Notes under the pieces: generated by a model | Told to the model about the DNA's origin: nothing | The model's input: only the letters and a program-made list of their open reading frames with translations | Database searches by the model: none | Part shown: positions 47,528 to 58,330 of the stretch, piece after piece | Layout of the letters: every line of letters starts with the position of its first letter | Position numbering within the stretch: position 1 is the stretch's first letter | Position numbers and translations under genes: made by a program | Origin: Symbiodinium natans | Lineage: Eukaryota; Sar; Dinophyceae; Suessiales; Symbiodiniaceae | Reading direction: 5' to 3' | DNA: 64,000 bases | Assembly: GCA_905221605.1 (NCBI GenBank) | Contig: CAJNDS010002685.1 | Location: 1-64,000 of the forward strand

Positions 47528-48507
47528 TCAAGGGTCTTTGGCGGCGGTAGTGTTCGCTTTGTCCGCGAAGGCGCTGATTACGCTTGTGTAGGCGTATTGG
47601 TCCAAATCCTTGCCATGCTCCTTAGATTTACGCCCAAGCAAAACTCGAATGGCTATCTTCGCCTCCGGTCGACACGGATTCAGCTCCCTCTGTCTCAGAA
47701 CTCGTTCACAGAGTGGCTGCATCGTGGCAGAGCATGGAAAGAGTGTGAAGGCAGCAGAACTTTGATTCCAAAACTTCCGAAAGAATGAACATCAGACCGA
47801 GGCTTGCGCCAAAAACACCCAAGCCCAGCAAAGCCCGAAACTCCCGAAACGCCCGCAACTGCCCCCCCCCCCCCCCTCCCTCCCCCCGAGCCAAGAGTCT
47901 TCCAGCTCTTGGAGCACCTCTGCAGCTTTCGCAGCGTCCCTGCGCACAGTCCAGGCAGTGACCAGGGCGGAGCAGGCCTTGACTCCTCAGGGCTGAGAGG
48001 GCTTCTTGTCTTGGTCGAGGCTTCGAAGGTAGTTTCATAACATATACTTCGATGCAAGGTCAGCCAAAGCGAGTGACAGCACCCGTGTTTTTGCACAAAG
48101 AAAGCAGACAGCGGCTAGACACCAAGGAATGCAGTATAGGCCGCAGCAGAAATCAAAAAGCTCCAGTGGCTGGGAAATGCCGCACGCAGTCAATCTTGGC
48201 TGATCTGTGTTTTCGTGTACCCGGCCTTGCTTGCAACCACATGCAGCCATTCGATGGAACCATTCAGTGGCTTCCTGCAAAGGGCACTGGGAGGCCATGA
48301 GCCCGAAACCCTGATCAACTCAAAGCCCCAAGGACCACTTCCCACAGGTATAGAGGCGCACTCCGAGAGCCTGAGTTGAGCCTACTTCATGGCATTTCAA
48401 GCGACGTTTCATGGAGCTCGGCATGAAGCTGGCCCTGGGCTGTTGCTGTCGGACCCATGCCTCGAAGTCAAACCACCTCTTTGTGTGCGGGCGTTGCCCG
48501 ACTTTCA

Positions 48508-48546
<39 letters not shown>

Positions 48547-49581
48547 CTGCTGCTGCTGCTGATGATGTAGATGCACGATCAACTTAGTGACGGTGTGTTG
48601 GTATTCCGTTCAGCTATAGGGATGTCCTCTGCGCAGCCCTGGGTAGCAAAGGCAGCGATGAGTGTGTCAAAGGCGGAGGGCTCGATCGCACGGCTGGCGG
48701 CCAGCTCCTCGAGCAGGATCTGTGCGGCCTGACACTGAGACCACTGAGACCACTCAGACTGAATCGAGTATGCCAGATCCCAGGAAGCAGCAGGACACGC
48801 GCACCAGAAGATACGAGAAGGCCGAGCCTGTTGAGGCCTGCCAGTCTGCGCCAGCTGCGAGATGCGGGCAGTTGCGTTTGCTTCGCTGGAAGCCTTGGCT
48901 GCAGCTTGGACTTTTAGGCACACTAGGTGTGTGGCCACACAGCCGAATGCTCTGCCCACGGGCAATTCTGGAAATTGCCTGCCCGTCTGGCACACGCTTG
49001 GTCGAGAATTCGCGCTGCAGCCAGAGTGGCAGCTGCTTGAGAGTCCTCGTCGTACCCCGCCAACAGAACAGCGGCGGTCATCTCTCGCGGTGGCATGAAG
49101 CCTGCCCGTCGTGTGAGATGTTGCGAACCCGTACCGGACAGACAAGAAACTTCGAGTATCACGGCCATCATTCATGAGAATTATGCACACTATGTATATG
49201 GTCCCCTTGTCATCACGGCTTCCCAGGCGGGCACAGCTCTGCTGAGTCTCAAAGGCAGCATCTTGCTCGTGCCGATTTCTCTTTTTAGCCGGGTTCCTGG
49301 GCCTTGTGCGATCATCCGATCCACTATGGCAGCAGACCGGCGCAAGTTGCCCGCTGAAAGCCAGGCTTCCGCAATGCAAGAGAAGCATGTCCTCAGCGCA
49401 GCTCGAGATACCCCATAAACCCCAGATGAGCTGCAAACTTGCAAGCCCTGCGTTTCACGGCAAGCCGCTTGTCAGCTTCGAGGCCCGAAGAGAGCATCTT
49501 GTCGAGCCACTCCTGCGGTGTACGCTGTGGTTGAGAGGCTATATGGGAGTCATGAGGTTCTGAGGTTGTACATTTCGCCAC
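47528..49581 (-). CDS. PPR protein gene (multi-exon)
   Basis: Several minus-strand exons carry PPR-like helices: TPQEWLDKMLSSGLEADKRL (about 49,460-49,520), CIAEAWLSAGNLRRSAAIVD (about 49,310-49,380), REMTAAVLLAGYDEDSQAAA (about 49,020-49,085), AAQILLEELAASRAIEPSAF (exon 48,639-48,728 with AG|G acceptor), ATEWFHRMAACGCK (about 48,230-48,275), KACSALVTAWTVRRDAAKAA (about 47,900-47,985) and DLDQYAYTSVISAFADKA (about 47,550-47,610). The spacing A..LL..M/L....P....Y..LI.A is typical. Such proteins bind single-stranded RNA in plastid or mitochondrion. I did not join the exons fully, and the ends are not known. A (GAT)n tract at 48.5 kb must be intronic. Confidence 0.7.
48509..48566. repeat. (GAT)n-(GCT)n trinucleotide tract
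   Basis: Fourteen or so ATG/GAT units followed by five GCT units and a further GATGATG. It lies between PPR exons and is probably intronic. Confidence 0.95.
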
Positions 49582-50078
49582 CTTTCACCCAGCTCGGCGT
49601 TCCGCCCTCAGGTCTCGGCTTCCCCTGGCTCCGGACCCGAAGGTGTCTTGGATTAGGACCGAAAAGAAGGGATGCTTAATCAAGCCACCTTCAACCCCAT
49701 GGAGCCTAGTGACCTAGTGCATCCCTGTAGGGGGGCCTAAGGCACACCCCGCCTCGGCTTCTTGCGGTGATTCTGCGGAGAGCTGAGCGAGGAGGTGGCG
49801 GGCCAAGGGCCGGGACCTCCGCCACAGACTTCCCACAGCTTAGGGGTGATTCGGGTTTCTGTACAGAGTTTAGGGTTTTAAGGTTTTTTGGGTGTGGGGG
49901 GGGTTGGGAGGTTGAGGTTTGGGGATCTGCACGGGTTTATCTGAGGGAAGTCGGTGAAGGGATCATTCCGGCGGTTCACGCAGCGAGGGGTACGGCACAT
50001 GCCCGCTGAAAGGGTGGAGAGTTTGCGGGCCCAATGTTTATGTAGCTTGGGGTTGTGTAGGTTCGGACGGAGGGAGGG

Positions 50079-50085
50079 AAGGAGC

Positions 50086-50116
<31 letters not shown>

Positions 50117-50192
50117 CGAGAGAGAGAGAGAGACAGAGCGAGAGAAAGAGAGAGAGAGAGAGGGAGTGAGAGAGCGCGAGAGAGAGAGAGCG
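50079..50192. repeat. (GA)n microsatellite
   Basis: Interrupted GAGAGA tract with GAGAGACAGAGC and GAGAAAGAG interruptions, followed by GTGTGCATGTGTGTG. Confidence 0.95.
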
Positions 50193-51473
50193 TGTGCATG
50201 TGTGTGTTTGTGGGGTGTTTGTCGTTGATTGGTTATGTTGTATTCATCGTTTTCCAGTGACGAGTTTGGGCTTGCTGTTGATTCGAACCGCCCAAGGACC
50301 TGGTAGCACACGGGAATCATGAACTGTCGGCTTCATCAGGTGGGGTTGCTGGCGCTACCGCCAAGCCAAAAATGGGGCCGAGGACGGGATGCGCGACTAT
50401 GATCTCGAAACTACCCAACTCTTCAAATTCTGACAATCATCTCACTTTATCTAACACCCCAGATCCTTTACACGCCCCAAAAAACGATCTTGGGGAAGGG
50501 CCGCTGGAGCTCAATCAGTGGAGGCTGCGCCATCCAGAACTGCAAAGCTTCTACCTGCAACCAAACACGCTTTGCAGAAACACGAAAAGACTCAGACTAA
50601 AGTGACGATGCTCCCAGACCCCTAATCAAACCCGTGCGTGCAGTGCGTGTCGCTTCGACTGCTCCCATCATGCCAAGGAGACCAACATGCCTAGAGACAG
50701 TTCGACCTTTCCTAGAAAGAAAGGCATATGGCACCGCACATATACCCCCCCCTCACACACAAAAAACTCAACTTTCCACCCATTTTCCCCAACCACTTTC
50801 TCTAAGAGCATACCACATCATCCCCCACACCCCCAAATCACCAATTATTTTTTACATGAGCACATGTTTCTTAACTTGAAAATGTATAAAGAACGAGACT
50901 TAAGCGAATTATAGGAACCACGGCATTGCATTTCTGAACCGATGTTAGAACTGATATTGCATTGTGACGGGATTTTGTATACAAACCGTGAAAGATCTTA
51001 GAATGTTTCAGAAATCGCTGGTCTTCTGCAAGATCACCAATGGCGACAAGCGCTGAAAATATGTTTCTGGTTAATTTTGTCCTTGTTTTGGTATTCAACT
51101 ACTGTATGCTGAGTGTCTATGATGCTCCGTAACTCTGCTGGATCATAATCATCAAACAGATACTTTTCAAAATCGCCGTCTGTCATCTCAAATGATCAAG
51201 TATATCACGCTTTGCTGGAATCCAGTTTTCGTCAACTGAAGCGGTCGGGGAGAAAATGTAAATGCCTTCAAAGTCATTCTTGTAAATGTTCAAGACCAAG
51301 CTCTGTAGCAAGATACCTCCACCACCTTGACTGCTTGCACAAACGATTGATCCAAAAGGCAACTTATCCGCAACATTCTAGACTGTTTGTATTCAGAGGA
51401 CTTTGGCCAAGCAGCCTATGCAAAATTTTCTGACGCTTGGAGGAGCTGCAAACCGATGCTGTGGAGGGTCCCG

Positions 51474-51805
51474 GTTATCAGTAACGTTCGGCCCCCGGAT
51501 GACGCTTTGCGCAGGGCGAGGCCCTGGGAGCCGTCCAAGAAATGGGGCGGCTCCGAACCCTCAATCCCGAAGGGCACGCTTAGCTGTGGTCCTGGGGCCC
51601 GTGACCCTCCATGTGGGGCGAGGCTCTGGGGCCGCGGCGGCGGTCCAGCGAAGCCGAGGGGGGTGCCCGACTGTGTAGGGCTACCGGGCTACCCACGGGC
51701 GATTATCAGTAATGCCGGGCCCCCCGATGACGCTTTGCGCAGGGCGAGGCCCTGGGAGCCGTCCAAGAAATGGGGCGGCTCCGAACCCTGCATCCCTGGA
51801 CGGGG
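51474..51805. repeat. direct repeat of about 95 bp, 228 bp apart
   Basis: TTATCAGTAA.G..CGGCCCCC.GATGACGCTTTGCGCAGGG and the following GGCGGCTCCGAACCCT sequence occurs at 51,475 and again at 51,703 with few changes. The segment between is GC-rich (GTGGGGCGAGGCTCTGGGGCC). Confidence 0.85.
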
Positions 51806-52066
51806 GCCGCGGTTTGGGACGCCGCGGCAGCATCCCTCTTTTGAGAGGGGGGCTGACTGTCCCGGAACATGTTTTTGTTTATCCGGGAACAAAAACATGG
51901 TCCATAGTCGGGAGAGCCGTCGAGTGCAGGGCGTGGTTCTGGAAAACTGGGCGGGTGGTGAAAGTTCCGGGAAGGTGGGGAAATTTGCGGGAAGCTTCGG
52001 GCAAATCTGCCGGAAGGCTCTCGGTAGGCTCCAGGAAGGTCGAAGGGGGTTCCGGAGGAGACAGGA

Positions 52067-52113
52067 AAAAAAAGAGAAAGGGAAAGAAAGAGAGGGAGAG
52101 GGAGAGGGAGAGA

Positions 52114-52167
<54 letters not shown>
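52067..52167. repeat. (GA)n microsatellite
   Basis: GAAAGAGAGGGAGAGGG grading into pure (GA)n, then (TG)n at about 52,198-52,208. Confidence 0.95.
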
Positions 52168-52170
<3 letters not shown>

Positions 52171-52339
52171 AGAGAATAAGAAAATAGAGATGCTGACTGT
52201 GTGTGTGTGCATGTGTGCAGTGGAACGTGGTACACGATCCGGCCCTTCCTCCGCTGCCAATTGATGGAAGTCCGGCCGCCCGTCTCCTTCGTGAGGCATC
52301 AAAACACCAACTGTAAATTTGAGACAAGTTGCTCACACA

Positions 52340-52914
52340 AGAAGCAACAACGAAGAACAAGAGCAACAAACAAAGCACCCATACCCCTTTGTTTCGATTC
52401 GTCCTTCACGGATGACACGCCGAAGCACTTGAGGAGGACTTTGTTGGCCTGGTCTTCCTTCGCCTTGCGCGTGGCTGCATCATTGCCATGGCCCCCCTCG
52501 CTGTAATTATCAGCGGCCACAGCAATGTATTCACACCTGTCAGACGATGCCAGAACCACATAGCATCTAGGTGTGAGTTAATCCCCGAGTACCCGTGCGT
52601 ACACATAGAAGTTTGATGCAAAGCCATCACTGCCGAGAAGTTGGATGTTGAACCCGGCCCCGGCAAACGCCAGGCTTGTCAGAATCCAGTCCTTCGCACA
52701 AAGAGCATCCCGTCTCATTGCAGAAAAGATAACATATTGCAGAGGAGGCTCTGACTTGCACGCAAGGACCTCGTCGTAGACCAGCTCTTTCGTTCGACGA
52801 CGAACCTGATCCATCAGCAGGTATGTGTACACCAAACACATGAAGGAAAGGAACTTTCGTGTCACGACACACCTGCAAGGAGTCCATGATGGTCACCAAG
52901 CTCGTCTTGAACGC
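52340..52914 (-). CDS. unrecognised multi-exon protein
   Basis: Minus-strand exons: 52,873-52,914 (AFKTSLVTIMDSLQ; AG|GCG acceptor, CAG|GTGTGT donor), 52,756-52,805 (VRRRTKELVYDEVLAC, GT donor), about 52,586-52,713 (DALCAKDWILTSLAFAGAGF, then NIQLLGSDGFASNFYVYAR) and about 52,350-52,528 (CEYIAVAADNYSEGGHGND, then EDQANKVLLKCFGVSSVKDE). The second and third join in frame. The third/fourth junction lies at a shared G, so its base is ambiguous. The Gly/Ala-rich segment could be buried beta structure or a membrane-proximal region. An upstream candidate (YGGHLAGFVSSNPLNC, about 53,040-53,090) may belong. No family recognised. It is the last minus-strand gene before the palindromic satellite. Confidence 0.6.
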
Positions 52915-53181
52915 CTGGAAAAAAACAGGACTGCCGTGCATATGACCTGACCTGCATCGGTAACCAGACACAGGCAAATGGATTCCCAATGCACAGATCT
53001 CTTTGTGACCAACTATCGCATGCTGCCAAGCCGCATCTTGGGGCCGGCAATTCAGCGGATTGCTGCTCACGAAGCCAGCAAGGTGGCCGCCGTAAGTAAA
53101 CAATCCCTGCACCATAACCTGATGCAAACGAAGGAGTTGCATACCTGCCTGCAACATGTGCCAAATCAATATCATTCAATG

Positions 53182-53201
53182 TATATATATATATATATAT
53201 G
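53182..53201. repeat. (TA)n microsatellite
   Basis: Twenty bases of pure TA repeat about 50 bp left of the first satellite module. Confidence 0.9.
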
Positions 53202-53249
53202 AGGCAGGAACCTTTATGTATTATGTGGCGTTCCTTTTTTTGGGGACTA

Positions 53250-56200
53250 TCTCAACTATCTAAACCAGGGGGGTTTAGATAGTTTAGATAGTTTAGATAG
53301 TTTAGATAGTTGGGTGAGAGGCCTAAACTACCTAAACTATCTAAACTATCTAAACCAGTGGGGTTTAGATAGTTTAGATAGTTTAGATAGTTGGGGGAGA
53401 GGCCTAAACTACCTAAACTATCTAAACCAATGGGGTTTAGAGAGTTTAGATAGTTTAGATAGTTGGGTGAGAGGCCTAAACTCCCTAAACTATCTAAACC
53501 AGGGGGGTTTACATAGTTTAGATAGTTTAGATAGTTGGGGGAGAGAGGCCTCAACTACCTAAACTATCTAAACTATCTAGACCAGGGGGGTTTAGATAGT
53601 TTAGATAGTTTAGATAGTTGGGGGAGAGAGGCCTCAACTACCTAAACTATCTAAACTATCTAAACCAGTGGGGTTTAGATAGTTTAGATAGTTTAGATAG
53701 TTTAGGTAGTTTAGGTAGTTTAGGTAGTTTGGGGGGGGAGGTTGGGTCCCGGGTGGAGCCCAAAACTACCTAAACTATCTAAACTATCTAAACCAAGGGT
53801 CCCCCCAATACTAAATTACGAGCCCGTGCCTTCCCCCAATACTAAATTACGAGCCCGGGGGTTTAGATAGTTTAGATAGTTTACATAGTTTAGATAATTT
53901 TGGGGGTAGGTTGGGTCACGGGTGGAGCCCAAAACTACCTAAACTATCTAAACTATTTAAATTATCTAAACTATCTAAACCAAGGGTTCCCCCAATACTA
54001 AATTACGAGCCCGGGCCTTCCCCCAATACTAAATTACGAGGGCCTTCCCCCAATACTAAATTACGAGCCCGGGCCTTCCCCCAATACTAAATTACGAGCC
54101 CGGGCCTTCCCCCAATACTAAATTACGAGCCCGGGCCTTCCCCCAATACTAAATTACGAGCCCGGTCCTTCCCCCAATACTAAATTACGAGCCCGGGCCT
54201 TCCCCCAATACTAAATTACGAGCCCGGGCCTTCCCCCAATACTAAATTACGAGCCCAGGCCTTCCCCCAATTCTTAATTTCGAGCCCGGGCCTTCCCCCA
54301 ATACTAAATTACGAGCCCGGGCCTTCCCCCAATACTAAATTACGAGCCCGGGCCTTCCCCCAATACTAAATTACGAGCCCGGTCCTTCCCCCAATACTAA
54401 ATTACGAGCCCGGGCCTTCCCCCAATACTAAATTACGAGCCCGGGCCTTCCCCCAATACTAAATTACGAGCCCGGGGGTTTAGATAGTTTAGATAGTTTA
54501 CATAGTTTAGATCATTTTGGTGGTAGGTTGGGTCATGGGTGGAGCCCAAAACTACCTAAACTATCTAAACTACTTAAATTATCTAAACTATCTAAACCAA
54601 GGGTCCCCCCAATACTAAATTACGAGCCCGGCCCCCCCCCAATACTAAATTACGAGCCCGGCCCCCCCCCAATACTACTTTACGAGCCGGGCCCCCCCCA
54701 ATACTAAATTTCGAGCCCGGGCCTCCCCCCAATACTAAATTACGAGCCCGGGCCTCCCCCCAATACTAAATTACCAGCCCGGGCCTTCCCCCAATATTAC
54801 ATTACGAGCCCGGGCCTTCCCCCAATACTAAATTACGAGCCCGGGCCTTCCCCAAATACTAAATTACGAGCCCGGGCCTTCCCCCAATACTAAATTACGA
54901 GCCCGGGCCTTCCCCAAATACTAAATTACGAGCCCGGGCCTTCCCCCAATACTAAATTACGAGCCCGGGGGTTTAGATAGTTTAGATAGTTTACATAGTT
55001 TAGATAATTTTGGTGGTAGGTTGGGTCACGGGTGGAGCCCAAAACTACCTAAACTATCTAAACTATTTAAACTATCTAAACTATATAAACTATCTAAACC
55101 AGAGGGGGTTTAGATAGTTTAGATAGTTTAGATAGTTGGGGGAGAGGCCTAAACTATTTAAACTATCTAAACTATCTAAACCGGGGGGGGGGTTTAGATA
55201 GTTTAGATAGTTTAGATAGTTGGGGGAGAGGCCTAAACTATTTAAACTATCTAAACTATCTCAACCAGGGGGGTTTAGATAGTTTAGATAGTTTAGATAG
55301 TTGGGGGAGAGGCCTAAACTACCTAAACTATCTAAACTATCTAAACCAGGGGGGGTTAGATAGTTTAGATAGTTTAGATAGTTTAGATAGTTTAGATAGT
55401 TTAGATAGTTTAGATAGTTTAGATAGTTGAGGGGGGGGTTGGGTCTAAACCAGGGCGGTTTAGATAGTTTAGATAGTTTAGATAGTTGGGGCAGAGGCCT
55501 AAACTACCTAAACTATCTAAACTATCTAAACCGGGGGGGTGGTTTAGATAGTTTAGGGGGGAGGTTGGTCCCGGGTGGAGCCCAAAACTACCTAAACTAC
55601 CTAAACTACCTAAACTATCTAAACTATCTAAACTATCTAAACCAGGGGGGTTTAGATAGTTTAGATAGTTTAGATAGTTGGGGGAGAGGCCTAAACTACC
55701 TAAACTATCTCAACTATCTAAACCGGGGGGGTTTAGATAGTTTAGATAGTTGGGGGAGAGGCCTAAACTACCTAAACTATCTAAACTATCTAAAACTATC
55801 TAAACCAGGGGGGGTTTAGATAGTTTAGATAGTTTAGATAGTTGGGGGAGAGGCCTAAACTACCTAAACTATCTAAACTATCTAAACCAGGGGTTTAGAT
55901 AGTTTAGATAGTTTAGATAGTTTGGGATCTAACCAGGTGGGTTTAGGTTTAGATATATTTTAGATATTTGCGGGGGGGGGTGGGGGTTGGTCTAAACCAG
56001 GGGGTTTAGATAGTTTAGATAGTTTAGATAGTTGGGGCAGAGGCCTCAACTACCTAAACTATCTAAACTATCTAAACCGGTGGGGGTTTAGATAGTTTAG
56101 ATAGTTTAGATAGTTTAGATAGTTTAGATAGTTTAGATAGTTTAGATAGTTTAGATAGTTGAGGGGGGGGTTGGGTCTAAACCAGGGCGGTTTAGATAGT

Positions 56201-57835
56201 TTAGATAGTTTAGATAGTTGGGGCAGAGGCCTAAACTACCTAAACTATCTAAACTATCTAAACCGGGGGGGTGGTTTAGATAGTTTAGGGGGGAGGTTGG
56301 TCCCGGGTGGAGCCCAAAACTACCTAAACTACCTAAACTACCTAAACTATCTAAACTATCTAAACTATCTAAACCAGGGGGGTTTAGATAGTTTAGATAG
56401 TTTAGATAGTTTAGATAGTTTAGATAGTTTAGATAGTTGGGGGAGAGGCCTAAACTACCTAAACTATCTAAACTATCTAAACCGGGGGGGTTTAGATAGT
56501 TTAGATAGTTGGGGGAGAGGCCTAAACTACCTAAACTATCTAAACTATCTAAACCAGGGGGGTTTAGATAGTTTAGATAGTTTAGATAGTTTAGATAGTT
56601 TAGATAGTTGGGGGGGGGGGGTTGGGTCTAAACCAGGGGGGTTTAGATAGTTTAGATAGTTTAGATAGTTGGGGCAGAGGCCTAAACTACCTAAGCTATC
56701 TAAACTATCTAACCCGGGGGGGTGGTTTAGATAGTTTGGGGGGGAGGTTGGTCCCGGGTGGAGCCCAAAACTACCTAAACTACCTAAACTACCTAAACTA
56801 TCTAAACTATCTAAACCGGGGGGGGGTTTAGATAGTTTAGATAGTTTAGATAGTTTAGATAGTTTAGATAGTTTAGATAGTTTAGATAGTTTAGGGGTGG
56901 GAGCTTGGGTCCCGGGTGGAGCCCAAAACTACCTAAACTACCTAAACTACCTAAACAATCTAAACTAGGGGGGTTTGGATAGTTTAGATAGTTTAGATAA
57001 TAGGGGGAGAGGCCTAAACCACCTAAACTATCTAAACTATCTAAACTATCTAAACCGGGGGGGTTTAGATAGTTTAGATAGTTTAGATAGTTGGGGGAGA
57101 GGCCTAAACTACCTAAACTATCTAAACTATCTAAACCAGGGGGGGGGTTTAGATAGTTTAGATAGTTTAGATAGTTTAGATAGTTTAGATAGTTTAGATA
57201 GTTTAGGGGGCTGGGGGTTGGGTCTAAACCAGGGGGATTTAGATAGTTTAGATAGTTTAGATAGTTGGGGGAGAGGCCTAAACTACCTAAACTATCTAAA
57301 CTATCTAAACCTGTGGGGGTTTAGATAGTTTAGATAGTTTAGATAGTTTAGATAGTTTAGATAGTTTAAGGGGGGGGGTGGTTGGGTCTAAAGCAGGGGG
57401 GTTAGATAGTTTAGATAGTTTAGATAGTTGGGGGAGAGGCCTAAACTACCTAAACTATCTAAACTATCTAAACCGGGGGGGAGGGTTTAGATAGTTTAGA
57501 TAGTTTAGATAGTTTAAGGGAGGGGGGTTGGGTCTAAACCAGGGGCGTTTAGATAGTTTAGATAGTTTAGATAGTTTAGATAGTTGGGGGAGAGGCCTAA
57601 ACTACCTAAACTATCTAAACTATCTAAACCGGGGGGGAGGGTTTAGATAGTTTAGATAGTTTATATAGTTTAAGGGGGGGGGGGGGTTGGGTCTAAACCA
57701 GGGGGGTTTAGATAGTTTAGATAGTTTAGGTAGTTTAGATAGTTTAGATAGTTTTGATAGTTTAGATAGTTTAGATAGTTTAGATAGTTTAGATAGTTTA
57801 GATAGTTTAGATAGTTTAGATAGTTTAGGGAGGGC
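53250..57835. repeat. palindromic satellite of TTTAGATAG 9-mers
   Basis: Dozens of modules, each (TTTAGATAG)n, a short spacer (usually TTGGGGGAGAGGCC, sometimes GGTTGGGTCCCGGGTGGAGCC), then (CTAAACTAC/CTATCTAAA)n and CCAGGGGGG. The right half is the reverse complement of the left, so each module can form a long hairpin or cruciform, and the modules are themselves in tandem. Copy number of the 9-mer per arm varies from two to about sixteen (longest run about 57,715-57,825). Some larger units are duplicated almost exactly (about 55,431-55,650 and 56,163-56,380). All frames are open for hundreds of bases (LDS, NYL or LSK repeats), which I take to be an artefact of a 9-bp unit lacking stops. Confidence 0.95.
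53800..54968. repeat. 31-bp satellite embedded in the palindromic array
   Basis: Unit CCCCCAATACTAAATTACGA plus GCCCGGGCCTT. Three blocks: about 53,800-53,861 (2 copies), 53,985-54,476 (about 16) and 54,600-54,968 (about 12). Copies differ by point changes and CCTTC versus CCCCC. The second and third blocks are each followed by the same junction (GGGTTTAGATAGTTTAGATAGTTTACATAG) back into the 9-mer array. Confidence 0.95.
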
Positions 57836-57839
57836 GGGT

Positions 57840-58330
57840 GGTGGCAAAAATCCGTGATTTCTGATCATTTTGGGCCCCCCAAATAGCAGATTTTCATGAT
57901 TTTGGATCATCTTGTGCCTTGGAAACCCATCCCCATGGCAAACTGCGTAGTTTTCGACCATTTTGGGCTCTCACAAATCCTGAGTTCAGGTGTGCAAAAA
58001 AGGAGATTTTCCCTAGTTTGGCAGCCGTAAACCCACCCAAATGGCAAATTTCTGTGTTTTTTGATCATTTTGGGCCTTCCCAAACCCTGAACTAAGGCCA
58101 AAACATAGGGATTTTCGTTAGTTTGGCAGCCTTGGAAAACCACCAAATAATGAAATTTAGTGATTTTTGACCCTTTTGGACCTTACCAAACTCCGTATCA
58201 AGGCCAAAACATAGGGATTTTCGCTAGTCTGGCGGCCTTGGAAAACCCTCGAAATGGCAAATTTGTGAATAGGCCAAAACATAGGGATTTTCGTTAGTTT
58301 GGCAGCCTGGAAAAACCACCAAATTATGAA
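57840..58330. repeat. about 107-bp repeat, block 1
   Basis: Four to five diverged copies containing GGCCAAAACATAGGGATTTT, CG.TAGT.TGGCAGCC.TGG and CCATTTTGGGCCTTCCC. The same family returns at 59,655-60,210. Confidence 0.85.

Larger units (their letters stand above)
49590..52060. other. spacer with microsatellites, no gene resolved
   Basis: Contains telomere-like GGTTTAGGG pieces near 49,870-49,930, an AT-rich stretch at 50,740-51,140 and the repeats listed separately. No exon could be supported on either strand. Confidence 0.4.

Noticed and set aside
48579-49436. 285-codon minus-strand frame as one exon
   Set aside because: Only parts read as PPR helices; other PPR parts are in different frames, so the stretch is exons plus introns.
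53250-57835. CRISPR-like array
   Set aside because: Unit is a 9-mer in palindromic modules without unique spacers, in a eukaryotic context.
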